From Polynucleobacter sp. MWH-UH24A (GTDB lineage Bacteria; Pseudomonadota; Gammaproteobacteria; Burkholderiales; Burkholderiaceae): a stretch of DNA of 64,000 nt. The number at the start of each line of letters is the position of its first letter. The first letter of the stretch is position 1. Below the pieces are notes generated by a model, which was given only the letters and a program-made list of their open reading frames with translations, was not told the origin of the DNA and made no database searches. Location: positions 620,001-684,000 of the forward strand of contig NZ_CP061292.1 of the NCBI RefSeq assembly GCF_018687475.1, in the 5' to 3' direction. This document shows, piece after piece, positions 53,964 through 62,426 of the stretch. The position numbers and the translations under genes are program-made.

Positions 53964-55421
53964 ATGAATCAAACTTCAGCGACACAGACTGCTGTCGACA
54001 GCAAGCCTGTGATCGAGATCGTAGAGCAGTCGCTTTACGAAGTTCGTAAACATATTTATCCGCGCTCAGTTAGTGGACCGTTTGCAAGCTGGCGGTTGGT
54101 CTTTGTGGTGCTTACCCAGTTGTTGTACTACGGACTACCGTGGCTCAGCTGGAATGATCGTCAGGCTGTTTTATTTGATTTAGTACAGCGTAAGTTTTAC
54201 ATCTTTGGTTTGGTATTGTGGCCGCAGGATGTGATTTATCTCACGCTACTGCTGATTTTATCGGCGCTTAGCCTATTTCTATTTACTGCTGTCGCAGGCC
54301 GTTTATTTTGTGGCTACGCTTGTCCGCAAACGGTCTACACCGAAATCTTCATGTGGATTGAGCGCAAAGTGGAGGGCGATCGGTTTGCCCGCATTCGCTT
54401 GGATGGAGAAGAGTGGCCTTGGAGTTTTAAAAAGTGGCGACTGAAAATCACGAAACATGCATTGTGGCTTCTCATTGCCCTGTGGACTGGTTTTACCTTT
54501 ATTGGGTATTTCACGCCCATTAAAGAACTAAGCGCCAACATCTTGGCTTTTTCTTTGGGTCCATGGCAAACGTTCTGGCTGTTTTTCTATAGCTTTGCAA
54601 CATGGGGCAATGCAGGGTTTATGCGCGAGCAGGTTTGTAAATATATGTGCCCCTATGCACGATTTCAAAGTGTGATGGTCGATAAAGACACCTTTGTCGT
54701 GACCTACGACAAGATGCGCGGTGAGCCGCGTGGTAGTCGCAACAAGTCAGAAAATCAAGTTCAAAAGGGCTTGGGTGATTGCGTCGATTGCAGTATCTGT
54801 GTTCAAGTATGCCCCACAGGGATTGATATTCGTGATGGTTTGCAATACATGTGCATTGGCTGCGGTGCTTGTATCGATGCTTGTAATCAAGTGATGAATA
54901 AGATGCGTTACCCCAAGGGCTTGGTGCGTTATACCACCGAGCGCGCCATGCTAAATCGTGAATCGAATCAATCGGCACGCAGCCATTTATTTCGTCCACG
55001 CATCTTGATTTATTCCTCAATTATTTTTGTATTGACCTCGGTTTTCTTATTCTCACTCTTTACACGTAATCCACTTCGTGTTGATGTGATGCGCGATCGC
55101 GGAGCCTTGGCTCGAGAAGTTGACGGTCGCTATATTGAGAACGTCTATCGAATTCAACTCATGAACTCTTCAGAGTCGCCAATGCGGGTGGCTGTTAAAG
55201 CTACTGGTTTGCCAGATATTGCAGTGCTTGATGCTGGTGGTAAGGTTATTCACAGTGTGGTGATTGCGCCAGCCAGTAATTTATTGATTCCTGTGAAGGT
55301 GAGTGTGGCGATCAATGAGGCGATATCGGGATCGCACCCCATCCAATTCGAGTTTCGTGGTCTGGAGGGTGAGCAAATCCGTTCGCGAGATGAAAAATCA
55401 AGTTTTATTGTGCCCCGATAA
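53964..55421 (+). CDS. ccoG: cbb3 oxidase accessory iron-sulfur protein CcoG (FixG)
   Basis: 485 aa. Membrane helices in the N-terminal half with GRLFCGYACPQTVYTEIFMWIER. Two [4Fe-4S] sites: from Cys273 (CVDCSICVQVCPTG) and Cys297 (CIGCGACIDACNQVM). A periplasmic Ig-like C-terminal domain follows. CcoG is thought to reduce copper during oxidase maturation. The gene is 4 bases after ccoP. Confidence 0.93.
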   Translation: MNQTSATQTAVDSKPVIEIVEQSLYEVRKHIYPRSVSGPFASWRLVFVVLTQLLYYGLPWLSWNDRQAVLFDLVQRKFYIFGLVLWPQDVIYLTLLLILSALSLFLFTAVAGRLFCGYACPQTVYTEIFMWIERKVEGDRFARIRLDGEEWPWSFKKWRLKITKHALWLLIALWTGFTFIGYFTPIKELSANILAFSLGPWQTFWLFFYSFATWGNAGFMREQVCKYMCPYARFQSVMVDKDTFVVTYDKMRGEPRGSRNKSENQVQKGLGDCVDCSICVQVCPTGIDIRDGLQYMCIGCGACIDACNQVMNKMRYPKGLVRYTTERAMLNRESNQSARSHLFRPRILIYSSIIFVLTSVFLFSLFTRNPLRVDVMRDRGALAREVDGRYIENVYRIQLMNSSESPMRVAVKATGLPDIAVLDAGGKVIHSVVIAPASNLLIPVKVSVAINEAISGSHPIQFEFRGLEGEQIRSRDEKSSFIVPR

Positions 55422-55438
55422 TGAAAGGGAGAGACATT

Positions 55439-55627
55439 ATGAAAGCAGAACCGCAAAGTTCAAAACCATGGTGGAAACAGCTTTGGCCCTGGTTATTAAT
55501 TCTGGGACCTGCGTTGGCAGCCATTGGTTGTGCAATTACTATTTACTTAGCCTTTACCGTACATGCCGATGAACCCGTTCGGGATGGCGTTAAGCGGGGA
55601 CTTAAGGTTGAACAGGTGCAACCGTGA
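55439..55627 (+). CDS. Short FixH/CcoH-like membrane protein
   Basis: 62 aa. A cytoplasmic start with WWKQLWPWLL and one helix (about 14-37), then a short tail with DEPVRDGVKRGLKVEQ. It matches only the first part of FixH, which elsewhere continues into a 100-residue periplasmic domain. Position after ccoG supports CcoH. AAGGGAGAG upstream fits the ATG at 55439 rather than 55421. It shares its stop region with the next gene (ATG at 55624). Confidence 0.68.
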   Translation: MKAEPQSSKPWWKQLWPWLLILGPALAAIGCAITIYLAFTVHADEPVRDGVKRGLKVEQVQP

Positions 55628-55884
55628 AACTGAAGACAGCCATTTGGATTCTTTGGCCTTCTTTTTTGGCAGCAATCATTGCGGAAGGCTTGGTATTTAG
55701 TTTATTTAAGCCTGAAGATTTGTTGCTGTTTGGTCAGCCGCATCAGTTATCCAATGAAGCGATCTACTCAATTGGTTTTTTTGCCTTTTGGTCCATCTGC
55801 GCCATTTCAAGCGCGATCTCATTATTTATCGTACGCGACTGTTTTTTAGATTCAAAGTCATCGGATGATGACTTGCTCAACTAA
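55624..55884 (+). CDS. Small membrane protein at the end of the cco operon
   Basis: 86 aa with two helices (about 5-27 and 48-70) and an acidic C-terminal end (SKSSDDDLLN). No family recognised. Overlaps the FixH-like gene by 4 bases and its end overlaps the convergent fnr gene by 8 bases. An oxidase-linked role is assumed from position only. Confidence 0.65.
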   Translation: MKLKTAIWILWPSFLAAIIAEGLVFSLFKPEDLLLFGQPHQLSNEAIYSIGFFAFWSICAISSAISLFIVRDCFLDSKSSDDDLLN

Positions 55885-56641
55885 GTCGCACAGGCGATGA
55901 ACAGTTGGTTTTATCATTCGCGTTTGGCACTCCAGCGAGCTGGTAGAGTCCCTCAATGTCGATTAGCTTGACATGGCGTTGCTTAATCTGCAATAAGCCA
56001 GACTCGGTAAAACGTGACAACATCCTACTCACTGTTTCAATTTGAATCCCTAGGTAACTACCAATGTCCTCGCGACTCATCTTTAAATCGAATTCAGTAA
56101 ATTCGTATCCACGCGCAGCATACCGTTGGGAGAGATTAATTAAAAATCCAGCAAGTCGTTCTTCGGCTCTGAGAGTTCCCAATGACAGTAAATGACGTTG
56201 GTCTTGAGTTAATTCGCGACTTAAAATACGGTGAAATTGATGTTGCAAACTGGGTATTTGTGACGCAAGGTTTTCAAATTCGGAGAAGCGAATGATGCAA
56301 ACCTCACTTTCTTCGAGCGCAATTGCATTGGCCTGGTATTGGTGCTCGCCAATACCGTCCAAACCCAAAATCTCACCAGGCATATGAAAGCCAATGATTT
56401 GTGCTCGACCATCCGGTAATGAATGCTCTGTTTTTAGGGTACCAAAACGAACGCTGTATATGGCGTTGAGCGGTTCACCGTGCCGGTATAAGGTATCGCC
56501 CTTGTGGAGATGGACTCGATCTTTGACGAGAGTGTCCACTTGCGTCACTTCATTGGCAGAAAGGCCCAGTGGCAAACAAAATTGCCCCAAAACGCAGGTG
56601 GAGCATTTGTTCAGAATTTCTTTACTGGAAGAAATATTCAT
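55877..56641 (-). CDS. fnr: FNR-type oxygen-sensing transcriptional regulator
   Basis: 254 aa. Cys13, Cys16, Cys22 and Cys115 match the four ligands of the oxygen-labile [4Fe-4S] cluster. A cyclic-nucleotide-binding-like domain is followed by the helix-turn-helix MSREDIGSYLGIQIETVSRMLSRF, with E-x2-S-R as in E. coli FNR, so a TTGAT-N4-ATCAA target is expected. Two such boxes occur in the window, before ccoN and before the usp gene. It is convergent with the cco operon. Confidence 0.93.
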   Translation of the reverse strand: MNISSSKEILNKCSTCVLGQFCLPLGLSANEVTQVDTLVKDRVHLHKGDTLYRHGEPLNAIYSVRFGTLKTEHSLPDGRAQIIGFHMPGEILGLDGIGEHQYQANAIALEESEVCIIRFSEFENLASQIPSLQHQFHRILSRELTQDQRHLLSLGTLRAEERLAGFLINLSQRYAARGYEFTEFDLKMSREDIGSYLGIQIETVSRMLSRFTESGLLQIKQRHVKLIDIEGLYQLAGVPNANDKTNCSSPVRLS

Positions 56642-56691
56642 GATGATGCATATTTTAGTCGAGTGTCCAAAAAACTTCTATTTCACGCCCC

Positions 56692-57414
56692 ATGCTCAGT
56701 AGCACATTATTTATTGGAATTCTTCTAGCCACAATGGCTAGCAGTTGGCATTGTGCTCTGATGTGTGGGGGAATTGCGGCCTCGATCGATCAATCAGTAG
56801 CAAAAATTAAGGTTTACCCCAATCGGTCGAAGGTTGTTTGGGATCAAATGGTGGTTCATTTGGCAAGGATTGCCAGTTACATGACTTTGGGAGTAGGGGC
56901 TGCTTGGCTGGGAGTTGCTTTTTGGAGGCAAGAAGTGATTCCAATTCAGCGAGCATTATTTGGAATTACAGCGGGGATTCTCTTCTATCAAGCCTATCGG
57001 TTGATCAATCCAAGCGGTAAGAGAATTACCCATCTTTTTGGTCAAACAATTGCACAGGCCTTATCGCAATGGTGGGCAAAACACTTTGCAAAATCTCGAA
57101 CTGGGCTAGCGCGTTGGATCACGGGAATGCTTTGGGGCTTGGTACCGTGCAGTTTAGTTTATGGAGTGCTGGCTCTTGCATTCTTGTCGGGCGATCCAAT
57201 CGTGGGCGCATTACTGATGCTGGCAATGGGATTAGGTACTTTGCCTAGCCTATTGATATTGACCAAGGTCAGTGGTGCCTTGATGCAGTTCGGACAGAAG
57301 GCTTGGGTACGATACCTTGCCGCACTCTTATTGATAGTAACTGCTGTTTATGGGTTTTATCGTGGTATGACCTTGCCGGCCGAGTTATTAAAGGGCGGAT
57401 TTTGTTTGACCTAA
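56692..57414 (+). CDS. DsbD_2/TauE-SafE-like membrane protein of the cco-fnr region
   Basis: 240 aa, about six helices. The N-terminal SSWHCALMCGGIAASI contains the HCxxMCGG motif, a likely metal or thiol site, and GMLWGLVPCSLVYGVLALAFLSG shows a second P-C. The family (COG2836) is often found beside cbb3 assembly genes and may take part in copper or thiol handling. Divergent from fnr, 50 bases apart. The TauE-type gene next to it is on the other strand. Confidence 0.76.
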   Translation: MLSSTLFIGILLATMASSWHCALMCGGIAASIDQSVAKIKVYPNRSKVVWDQMVVHLARIASYMTLGVGAAWLGVAFWRQEVIPIQRALFGITAGILFYQAYRLINPSGKRITHLFGQTIAQALSQWWAKHFAKSRTGLARWITGMLWGLVPCSLVYGVLALAFLSGDPIVGALLMLAMGLGTLPSLLILTKVSGALMQFGQKAWVRYLAALLLIVTAVYGFYRGMTLPAELLKGGFCLT

Positions 57415-58235
57415 AGCGCTTTCATTATCAAACCAATCGCAACGAGCCCTGAGAACCCAGCAAAGATGAGTTGAGTCCATTGACTGCTGATCTTCGGAGC
57501 AATCAGGCGACCAGTCATCATCCCGGTAATCGCACCAAATGCAAATGGGATCGCAACTAGCCAGTTCATGGTTCCGGCAAGCCCAGAGCCTGCGACGCCC
57601 CCCAATGAAATTAGAGACAGTACACCCAAGGAGGTGGCAACGATCGATTGCATTGGCAGATCACTAATGCGTTTGAGTGCGGGAACAATCACAAAGCCAC
57701 CCCCAACACCTAAAAGCCCGGATAAAAATCCAGCCAATGCTCCAGAGCCAATCAGTGCTCGCGCACAAGGGACGGTCCAAATTAAGCGACCAATCGATAA
57801 ATCGAGAGAGCAGGGTACTGCTTTTGGCTCTTTAAAAATCCCCTTTGATTGTTGATAGGCTTCTACAAAAATACGTCCTGCTACGTAGAGGAGCACGATC
57901 GCAAAAATCAGCATCAAGGGTTGATTCGGAATTTGGTGCGCCAGCCAAAGCCCCACGGGTGACAATAGCAAGCCCGCAAAGGCCAATAGAGTGGCAGCAC
58001 GATACCTTAACAATCCAGTTCGCAATGCCAAGATGGCGCCGAGTGCCGATGATATGGTTACCGCCAATAGTCCAATAGGACTTGCCTCAACCATGGGTAG
58101 GTTGAGAATAAAAATAAGTAAGGGAACCGACAAGATCCCACCGCCGGCGCCCGTTAGCGCCATGATGAGGCCAACGAACACGCCAAGCCCTGCAGGGATG
58201 AGATGGGGTTGTAAAAGACCGATTAAATCCATCAA
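57411..58235 (-). CDS. TauE/SafE family sulfite exporter-like membrane protein
   Basis: 274 aa with seven or eight helices in two repeats: VFVGLIMALTGAGGGILSVPLLIF and LAGFLSGLLGVGGGFVIVPAL, the duplicated G-x-G-G-G motifs of the family. In BigR and SqrR regulons such a carrier exports sulfite made during sulfide oxidation. It is divergent from the metallo-hydrolase gene and shares with it an AT-rich operator-like region. Confidence 0.84.
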   Translation of the reverse strand: MMDLIGLLQPHLIPAGLGVFVGLIMALTGAGGGILSVPLLIFILNLPMVEASPIGLLAVTISSALGAILALRTGLLRYRAATLLAFAGLLLSPVGLWLAHQIPNQPLMLIFAIVLLYVAGRIFVEAYQQSKGIFKEPKAVPCSLDLSIGRLIWTVPCARALIGSGALAGFLSGLLGVGGGFVIVPALKRISDLPMQSIVATSLGVLSLISLGGVAGSGLAGTMNWLVAIPFAFGAITGMMTGRLIAPKISSQWTQLIFAGFSGLVAIGLIMKAL

Positions 58236-58269
58236 GATAGTATGAACGACTTACCTTTAATTAAATCAA

Positions 58270-58294
58270 AATATATTATATAATTAAATATATT
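58270..58294. promoter_or_regulatory. Candidate BigR-type operator between divergent sulfide genes
   Basis: AATATATT occurs at 58270-58277 and again at 58287-58294, 17 bases apart, in the AT-rich 87 bases between the TauE/SafE gene and the metallo-hydrolase gene. Known BigR/SqrR sites are AT-rich palindromes at this position. Assignment rests on position and composition. Confidence 0.6.
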
Positions 58295-58322
58295 GTAATT
58301 CACCTTGGATAAGGAGTAAAGC

Positions 58323-59186
58323 ATGCAAAAGCCAATCGTTAAAGCCTTTTTCGATCAGGGAACATGGACCTTTACCTACGTGGTTTATGAAAAACCGAAT
58401 ACGCCATGCGTGGTGATTGATTCGGTGCTGAACTATGACCCAAAATCTGGCCGTACTAAGACGAAGTCTGCCGATGAGGTCATTGCCTTCGTCAAAGAAC
58501 AGGGGCTCACGGTGGATTGGATTTTAGAGACCCATGCGCATGCGGATCACCTCAGTGCTGCGCCGTATCTTCAAAAGCATCTTGGTGGCAAGATCGCCAT
58601 TGGTTCGCATATTCAGGATGTGCAAAAAGTATTTAAAGGAATTTTTAATCTTGAGAGTGAGTTTCCAACCAATGGCTCGCAATTTGATTACTTGATCGAA
58701 GAGGGCCAGGACATATATGCGGGTAACTTAACCATCCATCCCCTATTTGTTCCTGGCCATACGCCTGCATGCATGGCCTATGCGATTGGTGATGCGATCT
58801 TTGTTGGCGATACGATCTTTATGCCGGATGTTGGGACTGCGCGTTGTGATTTTCCGGGCGGCAATGCCAAAACACTCTATCAGTCAGTGCAAAAGATTTT
58901 GTCTTACCCAGATGACACGCGATTATTCATGTGCCATGATTACCCGCCCACCGATCGCCCGATCGCCTATGAAGCTACGGTGGGCGAGGAGAAGCGGAAA
59001 AACATTCATGTTCATCAGGGGGTCACCGAAGCTCAGTTTGTGGAGATGCGTAATCAGCGTGATCAGACCTTGGAGATGCCAGTTTTGATCTTGCCCTCGA
59101 TTCAGGTCAATATTCGTGCCGGTCACCCACCACCTGCTGAAGCAAATGGTAAGACCTATCTCAAAATCCCGTTCAATGTCCTCTAA
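58323..59186 (+). CDS. Metallo-beta-lactamase-fold persulfide dioxygenase-like protein (Blh type)
   Basis: 287 aa. Metal ligands lie in ETHAHADHLSAAP (His71-x-His73-x-Asp75-His76), VPGHTPACM and the later DYPP-type segment MCHDYPPTD. It resembles the Blh/ETHE1 group, which oxidises glutathione persulfide to sulfite. AAGGAG precedes the start. It is 11 bases before the ArsR-type regulator. It has no rhodanese domain, unlike some Blh proteins. Confidence 0.87.
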   Translation: MQKPIVKAFFDQGTWTFTYVVYEKPNTPCVVIDSVLNYDPKSGRTKTKSADEVIAFVKEQGLTVDWILETHAHADHLSAAPYLQKHLGGKIAIGSHIQDVQKVFKGIFNLESEFPTNGSQFDYLIEEGQDIYAGNLTIHPLFVPGHTPACMAYAIGDAIFVGDTIFMPDVGTARCDFPGGNAKTLYQSVQKILSYPDDTRLFMCHDYPPTDRPIAYEATVGEEKRKNIHVHQGVTEAQFVEMRNQRDQTLEMPVLILPSIQVNIRAGHPPPAEANGKTYLKIPFNVL

Positions 59187-59197
59187 TTGGTGAATCG

Positions 59198-59503
59198 ATG
59201 GCTATCAATATCAATTTAAAGAAAATGCGCCAGTCGGCTGATAAAGCGGTTGATTTAATGAAGGTTCTAGGAAATCGAGACCGAATGATGTTGTTGTGTG
59301 AAATTAGTCAAGGTGAAAAATGCGTGGGTGAGTTAGAAGATTCTTTGGATATTCATCAACCAACCCTCTCACAGCAATTAACTGTTTTGCGCAAGAAAAA
59401 GCTGGTTAAAACCCGTCGCGAGGGGAAGCAAATTTATTACTCTGGCGCCAACCCTGTAGCGATGTCGGTGATGAACTTGCTCTATCAAAATTACTGTAAA
59501 TAA
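59198..59503 (+). CDS. bigR: ArsR/SmtB family regulator, BigR/SqrR-like
   Basis: 101 aa. A winged helix with HQPTLSQQLTVLRKKKLVKTRREGKQIYYS. Cysteines 34, 42 and 100; the pair 42 and 100 corresponds to the persulfide-sensing pair of BigR and SqrR (about 42 and 108). It would repress the sulfide genes until a tri- or tetrasulfide bridge forms. Name given by likeness; not tested. Confidence 0.82.
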   Translation: MAININLKKMRQSADKAVDLMKVLGNRDRMMLLCEISQGEKCVGELEDSLDIHQPTLSQQLTVLRKKKLVKTRREGKQIYYSGANPVAMSVMNLLYQNYCK

Positions 59504-59529
59504 CTAATTGATTAAAAAGGAGGTTTATG

Positions 59530-59718
59530 ATGCAATGTAATGTCGGCCATACGGATCGAGTCCTGCGAATTACCGCAGGAAGTTTATTAATTCTTTTATC
59601 GTTAAGCGGAGTGATTGGAGCATGGGGATGGATCGGGCTTGTGCCATTAGCAACTGGCATCTTTCGTTTCTGTCCAGCGTATCCGCTCTTAGGGATGAAT
59701 ACCGCCAAGAAGAAGTAA
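59530..59718 (+). CDS. DUF2892 (YgaP-like) membrane protein
   Basis: 62 aa from the second ATG, which suits AAAGGAGG at 59516-59523; 59527 is an alternative. Start NVGHTDRVLRITAGSLLILL, then GWIGLVPLATGIFRFCPAYPLLGMNT, as in DUF2892. Two helices. The C in FRFCPAYPLLG is conserved. These proteins occur with persulfide enzymes or rhodaneses and are co-regulated by BigR. Function unknown. Confidence 0.87.
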   Translation: MQCNVGHTDRVLRITAGSLLILLSLSGVIGAWGWIGLVPLATGIFRFCPAYPLLGMNTAKKK

Positions 59719-59728
59719 CGCATTAATT

Positions 59729-61114
59729 ATGGGCAGTTTCAAGGAAGACTTCAAAGATACTGCTGTTGCTGTTCTTGAAACCGCTCAGGATCAGTTCCGA
59801 GATGCCATCAGTTTCATTAAAGAAACCTGGCCTCTGCTACTCCTTTTGCTTGTTATTCTGATTGGTCTGCTTGCCTATTGGAATCCGCCCCCACCGCGCT
59901 ACATCATGATGGCATCTGGTATCGAAGGCGGTTCGTATGAGCAGTTAGCGTCTAAGTATGTAGACTTCTTTGCAAAAAGAGGTGTGACCATTGAATTGGT
60001 CCGCACTCAGGGTTCGCAAGAAAACATTACTCGTCTTGCTGATCGCAAAGATCCCATCCAGGCTGCTTTTGTTCAGGGCGGCTCCTTGCATACTAAACAA
60101 GTTCCCGGTGTTGAGTCCCTCGGAAGTGTCGACTATGAGCCGATTTGGGTTTTCTATAAAGGATCATTTGTAAAAAACGGCTTATTGGATCTTGATAAAT
60201 TCGCTAAAGCACGCGTCGCAATAGGACCCGAGGGCAGCGGCACCCATGTGCAAGCCATGAATATTTTGCGAGTTAGTGAAGTCGATCGACTGCCAAAACT
60301 ATTACCAATCAAAAATGATGAAGCTGTGACCGCGTTAAAAAACGGTGAAGTTGATATTGTCTTGATGGTTGATGGCTTACGCGCTAAAAATGTCCAGGCT
60401 CTATTAAACGATCCAACGGTTAATTTATTGAGCTTTAATCGAGCTGCAGCATATACCAAGAACATCCATTATCTTGAGGAGCTCGAGATACCTATGGGTG
60501 GCTTTAATATTGCGCGTAATTTCCCACCTAATGACACCAAAATGCTTTCTACCGTCACTAACTTACTGATTGACGATCGGATGCACCCAGCGATTCAGTT
60601 TCTGTTTCTTATGGCAGCCCAAGAAATCAATGGCAAGGAATCTTTTTTTACTAAGCGCGGAGAGTTTCCTGCATTTATGAACTCGGAGTTTCCAGAAAGC
60701 CCGATAGCGCAACAGTTTCATCAACGTGGCTTACCAGTCTTGATGGACTTCTTACCATTTTGGGTGGCTGAATTTGTGCATCGGATGTTCTTTACATTAT
60801 TACCATTTTTTGCGATTGCGTATCCAATCATCCTATCATTACCTAGTTATCGACTAAGACGGGTGCAATCAAAACTCAATCGTATTTATGGGGAGCTAAA
60901 GTTTTTTGAGAATGATCTCTTAGTGAGCTACGATCCCAAGAAGTTGCCGGACTATTTAGAAACGTTAGCTGGAATGGAAAGACGCGCCCTCGCGCTGAAA
61001 GTGCCTAAGCGCGCTTCAAGTGATTTCTATACCTTAAGAAGTAGTATTGATTATGTGCGCAACGCGCTGAATCGAGGCGATCACCAAATTCTGGGTCGAG
61101 AAAGCGCCATTTGA
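59729..61114 (+). CDS. TAXI family TRAP solute-binding protein with membrane anchors
   Basis: 461 aa. A helix at about 35-50 (LLLLLLVILIGLLAYW) follows a soluble N-terminus. The TAXI domain runs from MMASGIEGGSYEQLASKYVDFF to about residue 330, with GSQENITRLADRK, VAIGPEGSGTHVQAMNIL and AVTALKNGEVDIVLMVDG. A second helix near 350-372 (MFFTLLPFFAIAYPIIL) and a cytosolic tail of about 85 residues follow. No TRAP permease is present. Unusual for a binding protein; it may be a sensor or scaffold. Confidence 0.8.
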   Translation: MGSFKEDFKDTAVAVLETAQDQFRDAISFIKETWPLLLLLLVILIGLLAYWNPPPPRYIMMASGIEGGSYEQLASKYVDFFAKRGVTIELVRTQGSQENITRLADRKDPIQAAFVQGGSLHTKQVPGVESLGSVDYEPIWVFYKGSFVKNGLLDLDKFAKARVAIGPEGSGTHVQAMNILRVSEVDRLPKLLPIKNDEAVTALKNGEVDIVLMVDGLRAKNVQALLNDPTVNLLSFNRAAAYTKNIHYLEELEIPMGGFNIARNFPPNDTKMLSTVTNLLIDDRMHPAIQFLFLMAAQEINGKESFFTKRGEFPAFMNSEFPESPIAQQFHQRGLPVLMDFLPFWVAEFVHRMFFTLLPFFAIAYPIILSLPSYRLRRVQSKLNRIYGELKFFENDLLVSYDPKKLPDYLETLAGMERRALALKVPKRASSDFYTLRSSIDYVRNALNRGDHQILGRESAI

Positions 61115-62313
61115 TTTGGGATGCCATCATTATCGGTGGTGGTGCTGCCGGACTTTTTTGTGCAGGAATTGCAGGTCAACTTGGTAAAAAGGTTTTAGTA
61201 CTCGATCACGCGCCAGTTTTAGGTGAGAAGATCCGCATTAGTGGTGGAGGGCGATGTAATTTCACTAATCTTCATTCGGCCCCTGAACACTTTTTATCGC
61301 TCAATCCCCATTTTGTAAAGAGTCCGCTAGCACGGTATTCAGCAAAAGATTTCATCAATTTAGTGCGCGAGTACCGCATTCCGTTTCATGAGAAACATCG
61401 CGGTCAACTATTTTGTGACAACTCCGCAAAAGATATTATTCAGATGCTGCTGACTGAGTGCCAGAAGGGCGATGTCACGGTTCATCATCCAGTATCGGTT
61501 ACCCATATCAGCCAAACGCAATCGCATTGGTCTTTAGAAACGACAGATGGAATTAAAAAAGCGACTCATCTAATCATTGCAACCGGTGGCTTACCGGTAC
61601 CAGCGATTGGCGCGAGTGATTTTGGGTTACAAATTGCCAAGCAGTTTGAAATCCCAACCACATCGGTACGGCCAGCACTGGTACCGCTTTCGTTTACTTC
61701 CAATGAGTTTTCAGCATTCACCAGCTTGGCTGGAATCAGCATAGAGGCGAGCGTCCAGGCGGGACAGCGTAATCAAAGTTACGGAACCTACCGTTTTGAC
61801 GAGGATTTATTGATTACTCATAAAGGTCTCTCTGGCCCAGCTATTTTGCAAGCCAGTAGTTATTGGCAAGAAGGCGAAGCCATTCATATCAATTGGTTGG
61901 GTAAGGCTGATTTTGATGCGCTCTTTTCAGAGGCCGACAAAAAAAATGTAGATACGATCCTCGCAGAAGCGCTACCGCAACGCGTTGCACAATTATTAAC
62001 TGAGCAACTTAAGCTCACTAAACGCAATTGGGCAGAAGTGTCTAAGAAAGATCGAGAGGTCTTGCGCACTCATTTAACTAAAGCACAAATGAAGCCTGCA
62101 GGAACCTTGGGTTGGAAAAAAGCGGAGGTGATGTTAGGCGGGATTGATACAAAGGCCTTAGATGGGAAGACCATGATGGCCAAAAACCTTAAGAATCTCT
62201 ACTTCATTGGCGAGTGCGTGGATATCACCGGCCACCTCGGAGGGCATAATTTCCAGTGGGCTTGGTCCTCAGCCTTTGTTTGTGCGAATGCGATAGCGCA
62301 TCTCAAAAGTTAA
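61111..62313 (+). CDS. BaiN/HI0933-like FAD-dependent oxidoreductase
   Basis: 400 aa, TTG start at 61111 that overlaps the TGA of the previous gene. N-terminal FAD motif IIIGGGAAGLFCAGIAG, the family tag GEKIRISGGGRCNFTN, and C-terminal GECVDITGHLGGHNFQWAWSSA. The family has a flavoprotein fold; the activity is unknown for most members. Placed after the TAXI gene by translational coupling. Confidence 0.88.
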   Translation: MIWDAIIIGGGAAGLFCAGIAGQLGKKVLVLDHAPVLGEKIRISGGGRCNFTNLHSAPEHFLSLNPHFVKSPLARYSAKDFINLVREYRIPFHEKHRGQLFCDNSAKDIIQMLLTECQKGDVTVHHPVSVTHISQTQSHWSLETTDGIKKATHLIIATGGLPVPAIGASDFGLQIAKQFEIPTTSVRPALVPLSFTSNEFSAFTSLAGISIEASVQAGQRNQSYGTYRFDEDLLITHKGLSGPAILQASSYWQEGEAIHINWLGKADFDALFSEADKKNVDTILAEALPQRVAQLLTEQLKLTKRNWAEVSKKDREVLRTHLTKAQMKPAGTLGWKKAEVMLGGIDTKALDGKTMMAKNLKNLYFIGECVDITGHLGGHNFQWAWSSAFVCANAIAHLKS

Positions 62314-62376
62314 CAAAATTAAGGGTTTTTACTGACCCAAGAGGAAGTTACTTGTTCTTGGCATGGCTTGTCCTTA

Positions 62377-62390
62377 ATATTGAGCAATAT
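62377..62390. promoter_or_regulatory. Palindrome upstream of the AOR operon
   Basis: ATATTGAGCAATAT is a perfect 14-base palindrome, 36 bases before the ferredoxin start, in a 113-base gap. It may be an operator or part of a promoter. No matching known consensus is claimed. Confidence 0.4.
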
Positions 62391-62426
62391 AAGCAAAATT
62401 ATCATTTACACGATGGGGATACTCTC

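Noticed and set aside
62356..62375. TTGGCATGGCTTG upstream of aorA as a sigma-54 promoter
   Set aside because: The -24 element is fair, but the -12 TTGC is missing at the required spacing.
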